The notes below the pieces were generated by a model. It did not search any database and was not told the DNA's origin. It worked only from the letters and a program-made list of their open reading frames with translations. From CAVZZG01 sp963779685 (GTDB lineage Bacteria > Actinomycetota > Thermoleophilia > Gaiellales > F1-60-MAGs149), in assembly GCA_963779685.1 (NCBI GenBank), contig CAVZZG010000003.1, forward strand, positions 1,302,001 to 1,366,000: a stretch of 64,000 nt of DNA. The letters are read 5' to 3'. A program made the position numbers and the translations under genes. Below are positions 51,496-59,044 of the stretch, in pieces. Numbering within the stretch: the stretch's first letter is position 1; each line of letters begins with the position of its first letter.

Positions 51496-51936
51496 ATGCC
51501 GACGAACATGCGCGAGGAGATCAAGGTCGGGCCGCTGGCGATCCGGTTCCTGGTCGAGGGTGAGGAGTCGGGAGGGTCGGTCGCGGTCTTCGAGTTCGAC
51601 GTCCCGGCGGGCATGAAAGTCGCGGCCGGGCACAGCCACGACGGCTACGAGGAGACGATCTACGGGCTCGAGGGAGTGCTGACCTGGACGGTCGAGGGTC
51701 GGCCGATCGACGTCGGCCCCGGCGAAGTCCTCTGCATCCCCCGGGGAGCCGTCCACCAGTTCGACAACACGCACGACATCGACGCGAAGGCGCTTGCGGT
51801 CGTCACGCCCGGCATCCTCGGCCCCGGCTACTTCCGCGAGGTGGCAGCCATCCTCGACGCCGCGGCCGGCGGCCCACCCGACTTCGCCGCTCTGGGCGAG
51901 GTCATGCGCCGGCACGGGCTCACCTGCGCCGCGTGA
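51496..51936 (+). CDS. Cupin-domain protein
   Basis: A 146-residue small cupin. Motif 1 is GHSHDGYEETIYGLEGVL with His/His/Glu ligands; motif 2 is PGEVLCIPRGAVHQFDN. The rest includes a C-terminal helical tail with GYFREVAAIL. Metal-dependent dioxygenase, isomerase or sensor roles are possible. GGAGGGAG lies 7 bases before the ATG, one of the stronger ribosome sites in the window. It is divergent from the MarR gene. Confidence 0.85.
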   Translation: MPTNMREEIKVGPLAIRFLVEGEESGGSVAVFEFDVPAGMKVAAGHSHDGYEETIYGLEGVLTWTVEGRPIDVGPGEVLCIPRGAVHQFDNTHDIDAKALAVVTPGILGPGYFREVAAILDAAAGGPPDFAALGEVMRRHGLTCAA

Positions 51937-51988
51937 ACCGGCACTCGCCGCGGCGATGCGGACGCGCCGCTCCTGGCGTTCGATCGTC

Positions 51989-53197
51989 TCAGCGCACCCG
52001 GTCGACGGCGTAGCCGCGGCGGGTGAGGAGTGCCATGACATCGCGCGCGTGGGCGCCATCGCGGGTCTCCACGGTCAGCTCGACCTCGGTGTCGGTGACG
52101 AAGATGTCGAGTCCCTCGCGGTGGTGGACGACGTCCACGATGTTGACCCGGTCCTCGGCCAGGATCTGCAGGAGCTGGAGCAGCGCGCCCGGACGGTCCA
52201 GGATGCGGGTGCGCAGCACCAGGTAGCGCCCGCTGACGGTGAGCCCGCGGCGGATGACCGACTGGATCAGCGGCAGATCGATGTTCCCGCCGGACAGCAC
52301 GACGACGACCCTGAGCCCCTCGAGCCGGAGCTCGCCGCCGACCAGCGCCGCGGCGGCGGCGGCGCCGGCGCCCTCGACCAGCAGCTTGTGGCGTTCCAGC
52401 AGGAGCGCGATGGTCTCGACGATCTCCTCGTCGGTGACCGCCACCATCTCGTCGACGTAACGCTGCACCAGGGGGAACGTGAGATCGCCCGGCCGCTTCA
52501 CGGCGATGCCGTCGGCAATGGTCTGGGCGCGGACGGCGGCCTCGATCCCGCCGTGCTCGATCGACCGCACCATCGCCGCGCACCCGGCCGCCTGCACGCC
52601 GATCACGCGGATCTCCGGCCGCAGCGCCTTGAGCGCCACCGCAACCCCGGACAGGAGTCCCCCGCCCCCGCAGGGCACGAGCACGACGTCGGCGTCGGGG
52701 ACCTGCTCGGCCAACTCGAGCCCCAGCGACCCCTGGCCGGCGATGATGAGCTCGTCGTCGAATGCCGAGACGAACGTGGCCCCCTCGCGCCCCGCGTGCT
52801 CGCGGGCAGCGGTCTGGGCGTCGTCGAAGGTGACACCGGCGAACTCCACGCTGGCCCCGTAGGCCCTGGTCGCCTCCACCTTCGCCATGGAGGCATCGAC
52901 CGGCATGTACACCGTCGCCGGCACTCCGAGCATCTGTGCGGCCAGCGCCACGCCCTGCGCATGGTTCCCGGCGCTTGCGGCGACCACCCCGCGCACGCGC
53001 TCCGCCTCGGTGAGCGCCGCGATGCGGGTGTACCCGCCGCGGATCTTGAACGACCCGGTGCGCTGCAGGTTCTCGGCTTTCAGCCACACCGCGGCTCCTG
53101 CCGCGGCGCCGAGGTGACGCGACGCGAAGACCGGCGTACGCACCGCGACGTCGTAGACGCCCATGGCGGCACGCCGGATCGCATCCAGGTCGACCAC
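51989..53197 (-). CDS. Threonine ammonia-lyase with C-terminal ACT domain
   Basis: A 402-residue PLP enzyme. PLP Lys51 is in RTGSFKIRGGY; SAGNHAQGVALAA and the phosphate loop PCGGGGLLSG follow. An ACT domain lies at about 325-400 (LRTRILDRPGALLQLLQILAEDRVNIVDVVHHR), as in biodegradative-type enzymes. It makes 2-ketobutyrate from threonine, feeding isoleucine or propionyl-CoA. The frame extends to an ATG at 53224, but GTG at 53197 is 7 bases after TAGCAT on the minus strand. Confidence 0.92.
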   Translation of the reverse strand: MVDLDAIRRAAMGVYDVAVRTPVFASRHLGAAAGAAVWLKAENLQRTGSFKIRGGYTRIAALTEAERVRGVVAASAGNHAQGVALAAQMLGVPATVYMPVDASMAKVEATRAYGASVEFAGVTFDDAQTAAREHAGREGATFVSAFDDELIIAGQGSLGLELAEQVPDADVVLVPCGGGGLLSGVAVALKALRPEIRVIGVQAAGCAAMVRSIEHGGIEAAVRAQTIADGIAVKRPGDLTFPLVQRYVDEMVAVTDEEIVETIALLLERHKLLVEGAGAAAAAALVGGELRLEGLRVVVVLSGGNIDLPLIQSVIRRGLTVSGRYLVLRTRILDRPGALLQLLQILAEDRVNIVDVVHHREGLDIFVTDTEVELTVETRDGAHARDVMALLTRRGYAVDRVR

Positions 53198-53227
53198 GGC
53201 CGAGATGCTAGCCGAGGGCGGCATCGG

Positions 53228-53686
53228 CTACGGCGTGGCGGGCATCCGCTCCATGTAGCCAAGGATCCAGATGTTGCCGACCTTGCTCCTGACCGTGTCG
53301 GTATCGATCAGGACGCTGCGGTTCCGGACGTAGTGGGCCATCCAGATCATGGCGTAGTCGGTGCCGACATGGGCTCCGACGATGATGCCCTGGCGGGCGA
53401 ACTGCTCGTCCGGGCCCACGAGCAGGGTAATCACCGCCAGGCCCTTCGGGTAGTTGATCGTGATCGAATGGCCGTGGGGCTGCACCGTCAGGTTGAGCGG
53501 GTGGTGCCTGGCGTCGGTGACCACGTACCAGCCCGAACCCGTGTTCCTGATCGTTCCGGCGATCATGATGGTCGCCGGAGGATCGGCGGGTGCCGTGCCG
53601 TCCGCGGCGGCAACGGTGAACCGGTATCCGATGATGGTGGCCGAGAATGCGGCCGCGAGTGCGAGAGCGAGCAGTTTGCGGTTCAT
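53228..53686 (-). CDS. Secreted protein of unknown function
   Basis: A 152-residue exported protein. Residues 1-28 are a signal peptide (MNRKLLALALAAAFSATIIG). The mature part has several beta strands (ATIMIAGTIRNTGSGWYVVTDARHH, HGHSITINYPKGLAVITLLVG) and contains a C-terminal WILGYMERMPATP. No Cys and no known motif. AAGGAGG lies 6 bases before the ATG. The frame open to 53770 is antisense-like upstream. GGGAGATCTCCC (53740-53751) lies 54 bases upstream. Confidence 0.7.
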   Translation of the reverse strand: MNRKLLALALAAAFSATIIGYRFTVAAADGTAPADPPATIMIAGTIRNTGSGWYVVTDARHHPLNLTVQPHGHSITINYPKGLAVITLLVGPDEQFARQGIIVGAHVGTDYAMIWMAHYVRNRSVLIDTDTVRSKVGNIWILGYMERMPATP

Positions 53687-53739
53687 CGCCGCCTCCTTGT
53701 GTCCCCACGAACGTAAGGTGCGCAGCGCCGAGGCGCATC

Positions 53740-53751
53740 GGGAGATCTCCC
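53740..53751. promoter_or_regulatory. Perfect 12-bp palindrome upstream of secreted-protein gene
   Basis: GGGAGATCTCCC is a perfect palindrome 54 bases before the ATG at 53686. It could be a repressor site. It adjoins the hairpin at 53754-53812. Confidence 0.3.
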
Positions 53752-53753
53752 TG

Positions 53754-53812
53754 ACCCACCGGACCCGCACTGACAGCGGCCGGGCTCCCCGCGCGGCCGC
53801 CGTCGGGTGGGT
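53754..53812 (-). terminator. Long imperfect hairpin after lipoprotein gene
   Basis: Outer arms ACCCACCGGAC (53754-53764) and GTCGGGTGGGT (53802-53812) pair at 10 of 11 positions. Inner arms GCGGCC (53777-53782) and GGCCGC (53795-53800) also pair. It begins 7 bases past the stop at 53819 on the minus strand. No T-run follows. Confidence 0.5.
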
Positions 53813-53818
53813 TGGGGG

Positions 53819-54442
53819 TCAGGACCTGCAGGTGAGAAGGACGTTGTCGGACGCCCGGTGATACTGCTTCACCGCCCTGCGCTCGGCTGCCCCGGCGCGG
53901 TCCCACAAGGTCTCCGACTTCGCCGAGACCGCGGCGTGGAACTGCATGTACACGGCACGCAGGCGGCGCGTCTGAACGGAGAGGGTGCCGAGTGCGCGCT
54001 GGCACTGCCCCGTCCCGACCTGTGCATTCATCGACTTGATCGTGGCATCCAGGTCATCCAGGGCCTCGCGGACCTTCGACGTGTGGTAGGCCTGATCGAA
54101 GCACCTGAACCAGGTGGCACCCGCGCGGCACCGGTTCGCCCTGACGATGAACTTCGCCTCGGCCCGCTCGACCGCATCGAGCTTCCCGGCGAGCGTGTCG
54201 TTGGCATCGGGTGCGAGGACGTCGGGGAGCGCCGTGGTGATGGTCGACGCGGCCGGCGGAGCCGGCGCGGTGACCGGCGGGGCGGTCGTCGGCGCCGATG
54301 TGGTCGGCGTGGCCGTGGTCGGCGCGGCCGTGGTCGGCGCGGTCGCGCCTGGCGCGGCCGGCGTCGACCCGGGTGTCGAACCTCCACACGCGCTGGCGAT
54401 CACTGCAGTTGCGACTGCCAGAGCCAGCATCTTGGGGTTCAT
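53819..54442 (-). CDS. Thr/Pro-rich lipoprotein
   Basis: A 207-residue lipoprotein with lipobox IASAC (Cys19). A low-complexity Thr/Pro/Ala linker runs to about residue 70, then a helical domain with four Cys (RANRCRAGATWFRCFDQ, TGQCQRALG, LLTCRS). The Cys spacing suggests two disulfides. No family is recognised; it resembles small actinobacterial surface-associated helical proteins. AAGGAGG lies 5-6 bases before the ATG. It is divergent from the HELAH-type protease gene. Confidence 0.75.
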   Translation of the reverse strand: MNPKMLALAVATAVIASACGGSTPGSTPAAPGATAPTTAAPTTATPTTSAPTTAPPVTAPAPPAASTITTALPDVLAPDANDTLAGKLDAVERAEAKFIVRANRCRAGATWFRCFDQAYHTSKVREALDDLDATIKSMNAQVGTGQCQRALGTLSVQTRRLRAVYMQFHAAVSAKSETLWDRAGAAERRAVKQYHRASDNVLLTCRS

Positions 54443-54489
54443 CTCTGCCTCCTTGTCTACGACCGACGCTACCGCTCGTGACGCCCCTC

Positions 54490-54536
54490 CACACCGGGAC
54501 TTCTCCTCATCTCCGATCCCGGTAAGTCCCGATGTG
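54490..54536. promoter_or_regulatory. 13-base inverted repeat in a divergent promoter region
   Basis: CACACCGGGACTT (54490-54502) and AAGTCCCGATGTG (54524-54536) match at 12 of 13 positions as an inverted repeat with a 21-base spacer. It is midway between the lipoprotein genes at 54442 (minus) and 54593 (plus). Half-site centres lie 34 bases apart, about three helical turns, so a cooperative dimer or looping repressor is possible. Confidence 0.5.
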
Positions 54537-54592
54537 AAGACGGGACGCAGGCGGGATCATCCGGGGTGACGAGACGCCAGAGGAGGCCCGAG

Positions 54593-55906
54593 ATGTCCGG
54601 CCCGAGGCAATTCGGAGTCGCAATCGCAGTCGTCGCGACCGCGGTCATGGCAGCAGCGTGCGGAGGCCGGGTCGAGACCGTACCGCTCACCAAGCCGCGC
54701 CTGACCGCGCCGGTGCAGCCGGCGGCGACGAGTACGGCCGGGGAACCCACACCGGAGGCGCGCTTCGAGTCTGCGCGCGCGACCGCGACGGCCTACGTGC
54801 GGGCGCTCGCGACCGGGAACACGGAGGTCTCGGCCGCGCTCGCCGCCCCGGCCGACACGGCCGGGGCCGCCAGCCTCGTGGGCCTCTCGACGTGGCTCCA
54901 CCGGCTGCCGCTGACCGACGTCACGCTCGAGGCATCACCGGTCTACCTGCTCGACGACGACACCCACTCCGGCGTCCTGCTGGCAATCGGGGCCCGGTTC
55001 GGCCAGGAACCTCGCTCGACCCCTGTGCCCATCGGGGAACGCGTGCTCGAGCTCGAGCTCCGCGGCGGCCGGTGGGTCGTCATCGCCGACCGCTCCGCCG
55101 ACTCCGACACCCCGGCCACCGGCCTGTCCCTGCTGCGGACGGCCCGGGTGGCACTGGGAACGAGATCCGTCGTCATCTACCCGTCCGACACGGAGAAGCT
55201 CTCCGCCGCCCAGATCATCGCCGTAGTCGATGCGCTCACCGCATCGTTCGGTGAGACCTTCGGCACCGCGCCGGCGACGGAACGACCGGTCGTCGTCGTG
55301 ACCCGGAACGCGGCGCAGCTCCGCCGCGTCTGCAATTGCCGGTCGACCGGCGCGATCGCACTCCAGTTGGGCGACGTGATCTACGTCGACAACCAGGCGT
55401 GGCGCCGCGGCGACGGCATCGCACGGGGCGCGGTGATCGCGCACGAACTCGCTCACCTCTTCGTCCACGCCCAGACCGGGGAGAACCCGGATCGCGCGGT
55501 CCCGTACAGCCTCTACGAGGGCATTGCGATGGTCGAGTACGACCGCTACCTCCGCCGGTACTCCGTCAGGCTCCCGCTCGCCGCACTCCAGGCGGCATAC
55601 CAGAGCGGGTACGACAGCGCCGGGACGTGGCGGATCACCGAGTCCGGCTGGCACCTGAGGTCCTCCGAGGACATCGACCTCGCGTACCTGGACGCCTACG
55701 CGCTGATGCAGATCATCATCCGGCGGCACGGCGGGCTGGCGGCGGTCTACCGGCTGATCGACGAGTTCCGGAGGGAGCAGGTCGGATATCCGGACAGCTT
55801 CACGACGGCACAGCTCGACCGTGTCTTCCGGCGGGCGCTGCACGTCGGCTTCACGACCATCGAGCGCGAGGCGCGTCGCGACGTCGCCCGACACGCGGGG
55901 CAGTAG
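54593..55906 (+). CDS. Lipoprotein with HEXXH metalloprotease motif
   Basis: A 437-residue lipoprotein with lipobox MAAAC (Cys23). After a short linker, residues about 60-190 form an NTF2-like or Mce-like beta domain. The zinc motif HELAHLFVH near residue 283 is followed by YEGIAMVEYDRYL, the layout of gluzincin peptidases of the DUF4157/peptidase MA-like kind. Two adjacent Cys (RRVCNCRSTG) precede the motif. It may be a cell-surface protease. AGAGGAGG lies before the ATG. Confidence 0.75.
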   Translation: MSGPRQFGVAIAVVATAVMAAACGGRVETVPLTKPRLTAPVQPAATSTAGEPTPEARFESARATATAYVRALATGNTEVSAALAAPADTAGAASLVGLSTWLHRLPLTDVTLEASPVYLLDDDTHSGVLLAIGARFGQEPRSTPVPIGERVLELELRGGRWVVIADRSADSDTPATGLSLLRTARVALGTRSVVIYPSDTEKLSAAQIIAVVDALTASFGETFGTAPATERPVVVVTRNAAQLRRVCNCRSTGAIALQLGDVIYVDNQAWRRGDGIARGAVIAHELAHLFVHAQTGENPDRAVPYSLYEGIAMVEYDRYLRRYSVRLPLAALQAAYQSGYDSAGTWRITESGWHLRSSEDIDLAYLDAYALMQIIIRRHGGLAAVYRLIDEFRREQVGYPDSFTTAQLDRVFRRALHVGFTTIEREARRDVARHAGQ

Positions 55907-55946
55907 CCGCACGGTTCCGGGAGCCGGCCGTTACCGCTGTTGCGGC

Positions 55947-55978
55947 TTGCGATTCGCGGAGCCTTAGGCTAGCCTAAG
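55947..55978 (+). promoter_or_regulatory. FTR1 promoter with DtxR/IdeR iron box over the -10
   Basis: TTGCGA (55947-55952) and TAGCCT (55970-55975) are spaced by 17 bases. The perfect palindrome CTTAGGCTAGCCTAAG (55963-55978) covers the -10 and matches the TTAGG-N4-CCTAA core of DtxR/IdeR boxes. The -10 ends 8 bases before the ATG, so the transcript would be nearly leaderless. Iron-loaded repressor should shut the permease off when iron is plentiful. Confidence 0.8.
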
Positions 55979-55983
55979 TCCGC

Positions 55984-56715
55984 ATGGTGCAGGCGCTCAT
56001 CGTCATGCTCCGAGAGGGCCTCGAGGCTGCCCTGATCGTCGGCATCGTCCTCGCCTACCTGCGCAAGGTCGGCGCCGGCGACCGGGCCACGGCGGTCTGG
56101 ATCGGCGTCGCGGCGGCCGTCGGCGTCTCGATCGCCATGGGGGCCATCCTGGCCTGGACGGTCGGTGCCATGGACGGCCGCGCCGCCCACCTCTACGACG
56201 GCACGGCGATGCTGCTCGCGGTCGGCGTGCTGACGTGGATGGTGTTCTGGATGCGCCGCCAGGCGCGCACGCTGGGCAACGACCTGCGCGACCGCGTCGC
56301 TCTCGCGCTCGGTGCCGGATCCGGCGCTGCGCTCGCAACCGTCTCCTTCGTCGCCGTGGCTCGCGAGGGGATCGAGACGGCGCTCTTCCTCTTCACCGCA
56401 TCGAGCACCTCGTCGGCGGCCGCCATCGTCGCCGGCGCGGCCGTCGGCGGTGCGGCAGCGCTCGCGATCGGCGTGGCCATCTACCGTGGTTCGGCGCGGC
56501 TCGATCTGCGCCAGTTCTTCACGATCACGAGCATGCTGCTGTTCGCGTTCGCCGCGTACCTGGTGATCGGCGCCTTCAACGAGTTCGCCGAAGCCGGCGT
56601 GGGTGGCGAGGCGCTCGGGGAGGTGGCCGGCGTGGTCGCGGCGGTCGTCTATGGCGCCGCGGTCGCGGTCGCCTACTTCGGGCGGCTCGCGCCGTCCCGG
56701 AACGCCGCCCGGTAG
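55984..56715 (+). CDS. FTR1-family ferric iron permease
   Basis: A 243-residue membrane protein with seven hydrophobic segments. The two iron-binding REGLE motifs are present: REGLEAALIVG at residues 10-20 and REGIETALFLF near 128. This is the EfeU/FTR1 pattern. No EfeO or EfeB partner is next to it in the window. Its iron-box promoter supports an uptake role. The 3' end overlaps the convergent meaB gene by 43 bases. Confidence 0.92.
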   Translation: MVQALIVMLREGLEAALIVGIVLAYLRKVGAGDRATAVWIGVAAAVGVSIAMGAILAWTVGAMDGRAAHLYDGTAMLLAVGVLTWMVFWMRRQARTLGNDLRDRVALALGAGSGAALATVSFVAVAREGIETALFLFTASSTSSAAAIVAGAAVGGAAALAIGVAIYRGSARLDLRQFFTITSMLLFAFAAYLVIGAFNEFAEAGVGGEALGEVAGVVAAVVYGAAVAVAYFGRLAPSRNAAR

Positions 56716-57647
56716 AGCGCCTCGACAGCTGCCAGCGGGTCGATCTCGCGGGATGCGAGCTGCTCGACCACGGCGGCGACGGCGGCGTCGTCGCGCAGTG
56801 CCGCCTCGATCCGCGCTGCCGCCCGCGCCTCCGCGACCGTTCGCAGCTCGCGAGCGAGCGATGCCCGGCGGCGATCGGCCAGGCCCTTCTGCCCGAGCTC
56901 GGCCTGGCACGCGATGATCGCGGCCCAGAGCTCGGGTACCCCGTCACCGGTCCGTGCGTTCGTCTCGACGACGGGCGGGCGGTGCTCGGGGGGCGTCAGC
57001 GAGAGGGCGTGACGCAGCTCGGCCCGCATTGCAGCCGCGTCGGGCCGATCGGCCTTGTTGATGCAGATCACGTCCGGTATCTCCATCACGCCGGCCTTCA
57101 GGGCCTGCACGCTGTCGCCCGACCCCGGCTGCAACGCCAGCACGACCACGTCGGCGACGCTGGCGATCTCGATCTCCGACTGGCCGACGCCGACGGTCTC
57201 GACGAGCACCACCGACTTGCCGGAGGCGTCGAGCACCCGCATGGCGAGGAACGTGGCCTCCGCGAGGCCGCCCAGGTGGCCACGCGTCCCCATCGACCGG
57301 ATGAAGACCCCCGGATCGAGGAAGTGCTCGGCGAGGCGGATCCGGTCGCCCAGCAGCGCGCCGTGGGTGAAGGGCGAGGAGGGGTCGACGGAGATCACCC
57401 CGACCGTCGAGCCGCTCGCGCGCAGGTGCGTGACGAGCGCCGCGATCAGCGTCGACTTGCCGACGCCGGGAGGGCCGGTGAGGCCGACGGCGAGGGCGCC
57501 GCCGGTCTTCGGCCACAACGCCCGCATCACGATGTCCGCGCCCGGGGCGGCGTCCTCGACCAGCGAGATGGCACGCGCCACCGCCCGGCGATCTCCAGCG
57601 AGCACACCGGCGGCGACCTCTTCCGGCGTACGAGGGCGGCGGGACAC
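56673..57647 (-). CDS. meaB: MeaB/ArgK-type GTPase, methylmalonyl-CoA mutase chaperone
   Basis: A 324-residue G3E-type GTPase. Walker A is GLTGPPGVGKSTL at residues 57-67, followed by GVISVDPSSPF, GTRGHLGGLAE, VLVETVGVGQSE and the base-specificity CINKADRPDA. The helical dimer domain forms the C-terminus. MeaB protects and reloads adenosylcobalamin-dependent mutases. It is distant from the B12 subunit at 25760 but belongs to the same pathway. Confidence 0.93.
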   Translation of the reverse strand: MSRRPRTPEEVAAGVLAGDRRAVARAISLVEDAAPGADIVMRALWPKTGGALAVGLTGPPGVGKSTLIAALVTHLRASGSTVGVISVDPSSPFTHGALLGDRIRLAEHFLDPGVFIRSMGTRGHLGGLAEATFLAMRVLDASGKSVVLVETVGVGQSEIEIASVADVVVLALQPGSGDSVQALKAGVMEIPDVICINKADRPDAAAMRAELRHALSLTPPEHRPPVVETNARTGDGVPELWAAIIACQAELGQKGLADRRRASLARELRTVAEARAAARIEAALRDDAAVAAVVEQLASREIDPLAAVEALYRAAFRDGASRPK

Positions 57648-57668
57648 CGCGGCGGAGGCTACTACCCG

Positions 57669-58460
57669 TCAGCGGCGCAGCGCGCCGGTGGCGGAAGCCG
57701 CCACCAGTACGACGCCACCGGCGCCGGCGGTGACGATCGACCCGCCCAGCAGTCCGAGCCCGGCCAGCGCGAGGGCGCCCAGGCCCACCCTGGGTGCAGC
57801 CAGCGCCCTGCCAAGGCCGCGACGACGTGCGATCACGGTCGCCACGGCGACACCGGCCACGCCCGTCACGATCGCGAGCCAGGCCCGCCACGGGGCGACC
57901 AGCGGATCGGCCCCGCCGGGGATCGACAGGTGGGGCACTGCCGAGCCGAAGATCAGAGCCGCACCCACGGCGAGCGAGAAGAACACGACCAGGCCCGCGA
58001 GCACGACCGTGCGAGCGCGCTCGGCCGATACCGCCTCCTGGCGCGACGAGGCGCGGGCGGCGGACGCCTGCAGGCTGGCGACCGTGACCGGAGCCGGGAG
58101 CGCGGGCGTGTCGCTCCACGCGTCGTCATCGTCCTGGGACGGCACGACGCGAAGGGGCCGGTCATCCGGTTCGGATGCCGGCGCCGGGGCTGCCTTGGGC
58201 GCGTGCAAGAGGGCGAACTCGAGATCGATGACCGTGCGGGCCACGGACGCGGGCAGCTCGAGTAGCCCCAGCGAGGAGCGCTCGGCGAGGAAGCGGTCGG
58301 AATCGACCACGGCTCCTGCGGCGTTGCGCACCCCGGCGTAGCGCCACCAGGCGGCGAGAAGACTGCGAACGGAGGCCTCGTCGTCGGCGCCCGGGACCCA
58401 GCGGGCGATGTCGGCGATCAGCGCGTCGTCATCTTCCGGCAGCGGCGCAGGAACGGCCAT
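57669..58460 (-). CDS. Hypothetical membrane protein
   Basis: A 263-residue protein with a soluble N-terminal half (residues 1-150; WVPGADDEASVRSLLAAWWRYAGV and an acidic linker QDDDDAWSD). Four hydrophobic segments follow in the C-terminal half (TVVLAGLVVFFSLAVGAALIF and later). No family recognised. It lies 22 bases upstream of meaB on the same strand, so co-transcription is likely. Confidence 0.6.
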   Translation of the reverse strand: MAVPAPLPEDDDALIADIARWVPGADDEASVRSLLAAWWRYAGVRNAAGAVVDSDRFLAERSSLGLLELPASVARTVIDLEFALLHAPKAAPAPASEPDDRPLRVVPSQDDDDAWSDTPALPAPVTVASLQASAARASSRQEAVSAERARTVVLAGLVVFFSLAVGAALIFGSAVPHLSIPGGADPLVAPWRAWLAIVTGVAGVAVATVIARRRGLGRALAAPRVGLGALALAGLGLLGGSIVTAGAGGVVLVAASATGALRR

Positions 58461-58504
58461 CGCGGTACGTATCGGCCGATTCGGCCGTCAGCTGGAGCCC
58501 CCGG

Positions 58505-59044
58505 TTAGGCGAGATCGGTGGTCACGAGGTCTTCCACCGTCTTTGCGAACAGCAGGTGATCTCGCCACGCGCCGCCGATCTCGAGATACGCACGAGACAC
58601 GCCCAGCGGCCGGAAGCCGTTCTTGAGCAGCACGCGTTGCGACGCGAGGTTGTCGGTCAGCGTCGCCGCTTCGACCCGGTGGAGGCCGATCGGCCCGAAC
58701 GCCTCGGCGAGCGCGAGCCCGACTGCCGTGGTGGCGACGCCACGGCCGTTTCGCTCCGACGCGACCCAGTAGCCGAGGTTCGCGCTCTGGAACGCACCCC
58801 GGACGACGTTCGACAGCGCCACCGTGCCGGCCAGGTCCCCGTCCGCGACGATCACGAAGGGATATCCGGCGTCGGCGGCGCGCCGCCGTGCCAGCTCGGC
58901 CAGACGCGCACGCTGGCCGGCGGCGGTGTAGAAGGCATCTGCCCGGGCGGGCTCGAAGGGCGCCAGGAACGACCGCTGCGCGGCATAGAGGTCGGCGAGC
59001 ACGACCGCATCGGAAGGGCCGGCAGGCCGGATCTCGACGCTCAC
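58505..59044 (-). CDS. GNAT acetyltransferase, RimJ/RimL-like
   Basis: A 179-residue acetyltransferase. It has the N-terminal IRPAGPSDAVVLADLYAAQ, the NLGYWVASERNGRGVATTAVGLAL acetyl-CoA loop (RNGRGxAT), HRVEAATLTDNLASQRVLLKNGF and a KNGFRPLGVSRAYLEIGG ending. These are features of RimJ/RimL ribosomal-protein N-acetyltransferases. The start overlaps the gamma-glutamyltransferase stop by 4 bases. Confidence 0.9.
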   Translation of the reverse strand: MSVEIRPAGPSDAVVLADLYAAQRSFLAPFEPARADAFYTAAGQRARLAELARRRAADAGYPFVIVADGDLAGTVALSNVVRGAFQSANLGYWVASERNGRGVATTAVGLALAEAFGPIGLHRVEAATLTDNLASQRVLLKNGFRPLGVSRAYLEIGGAWRDHLLFAKTVEDLVTTDLA

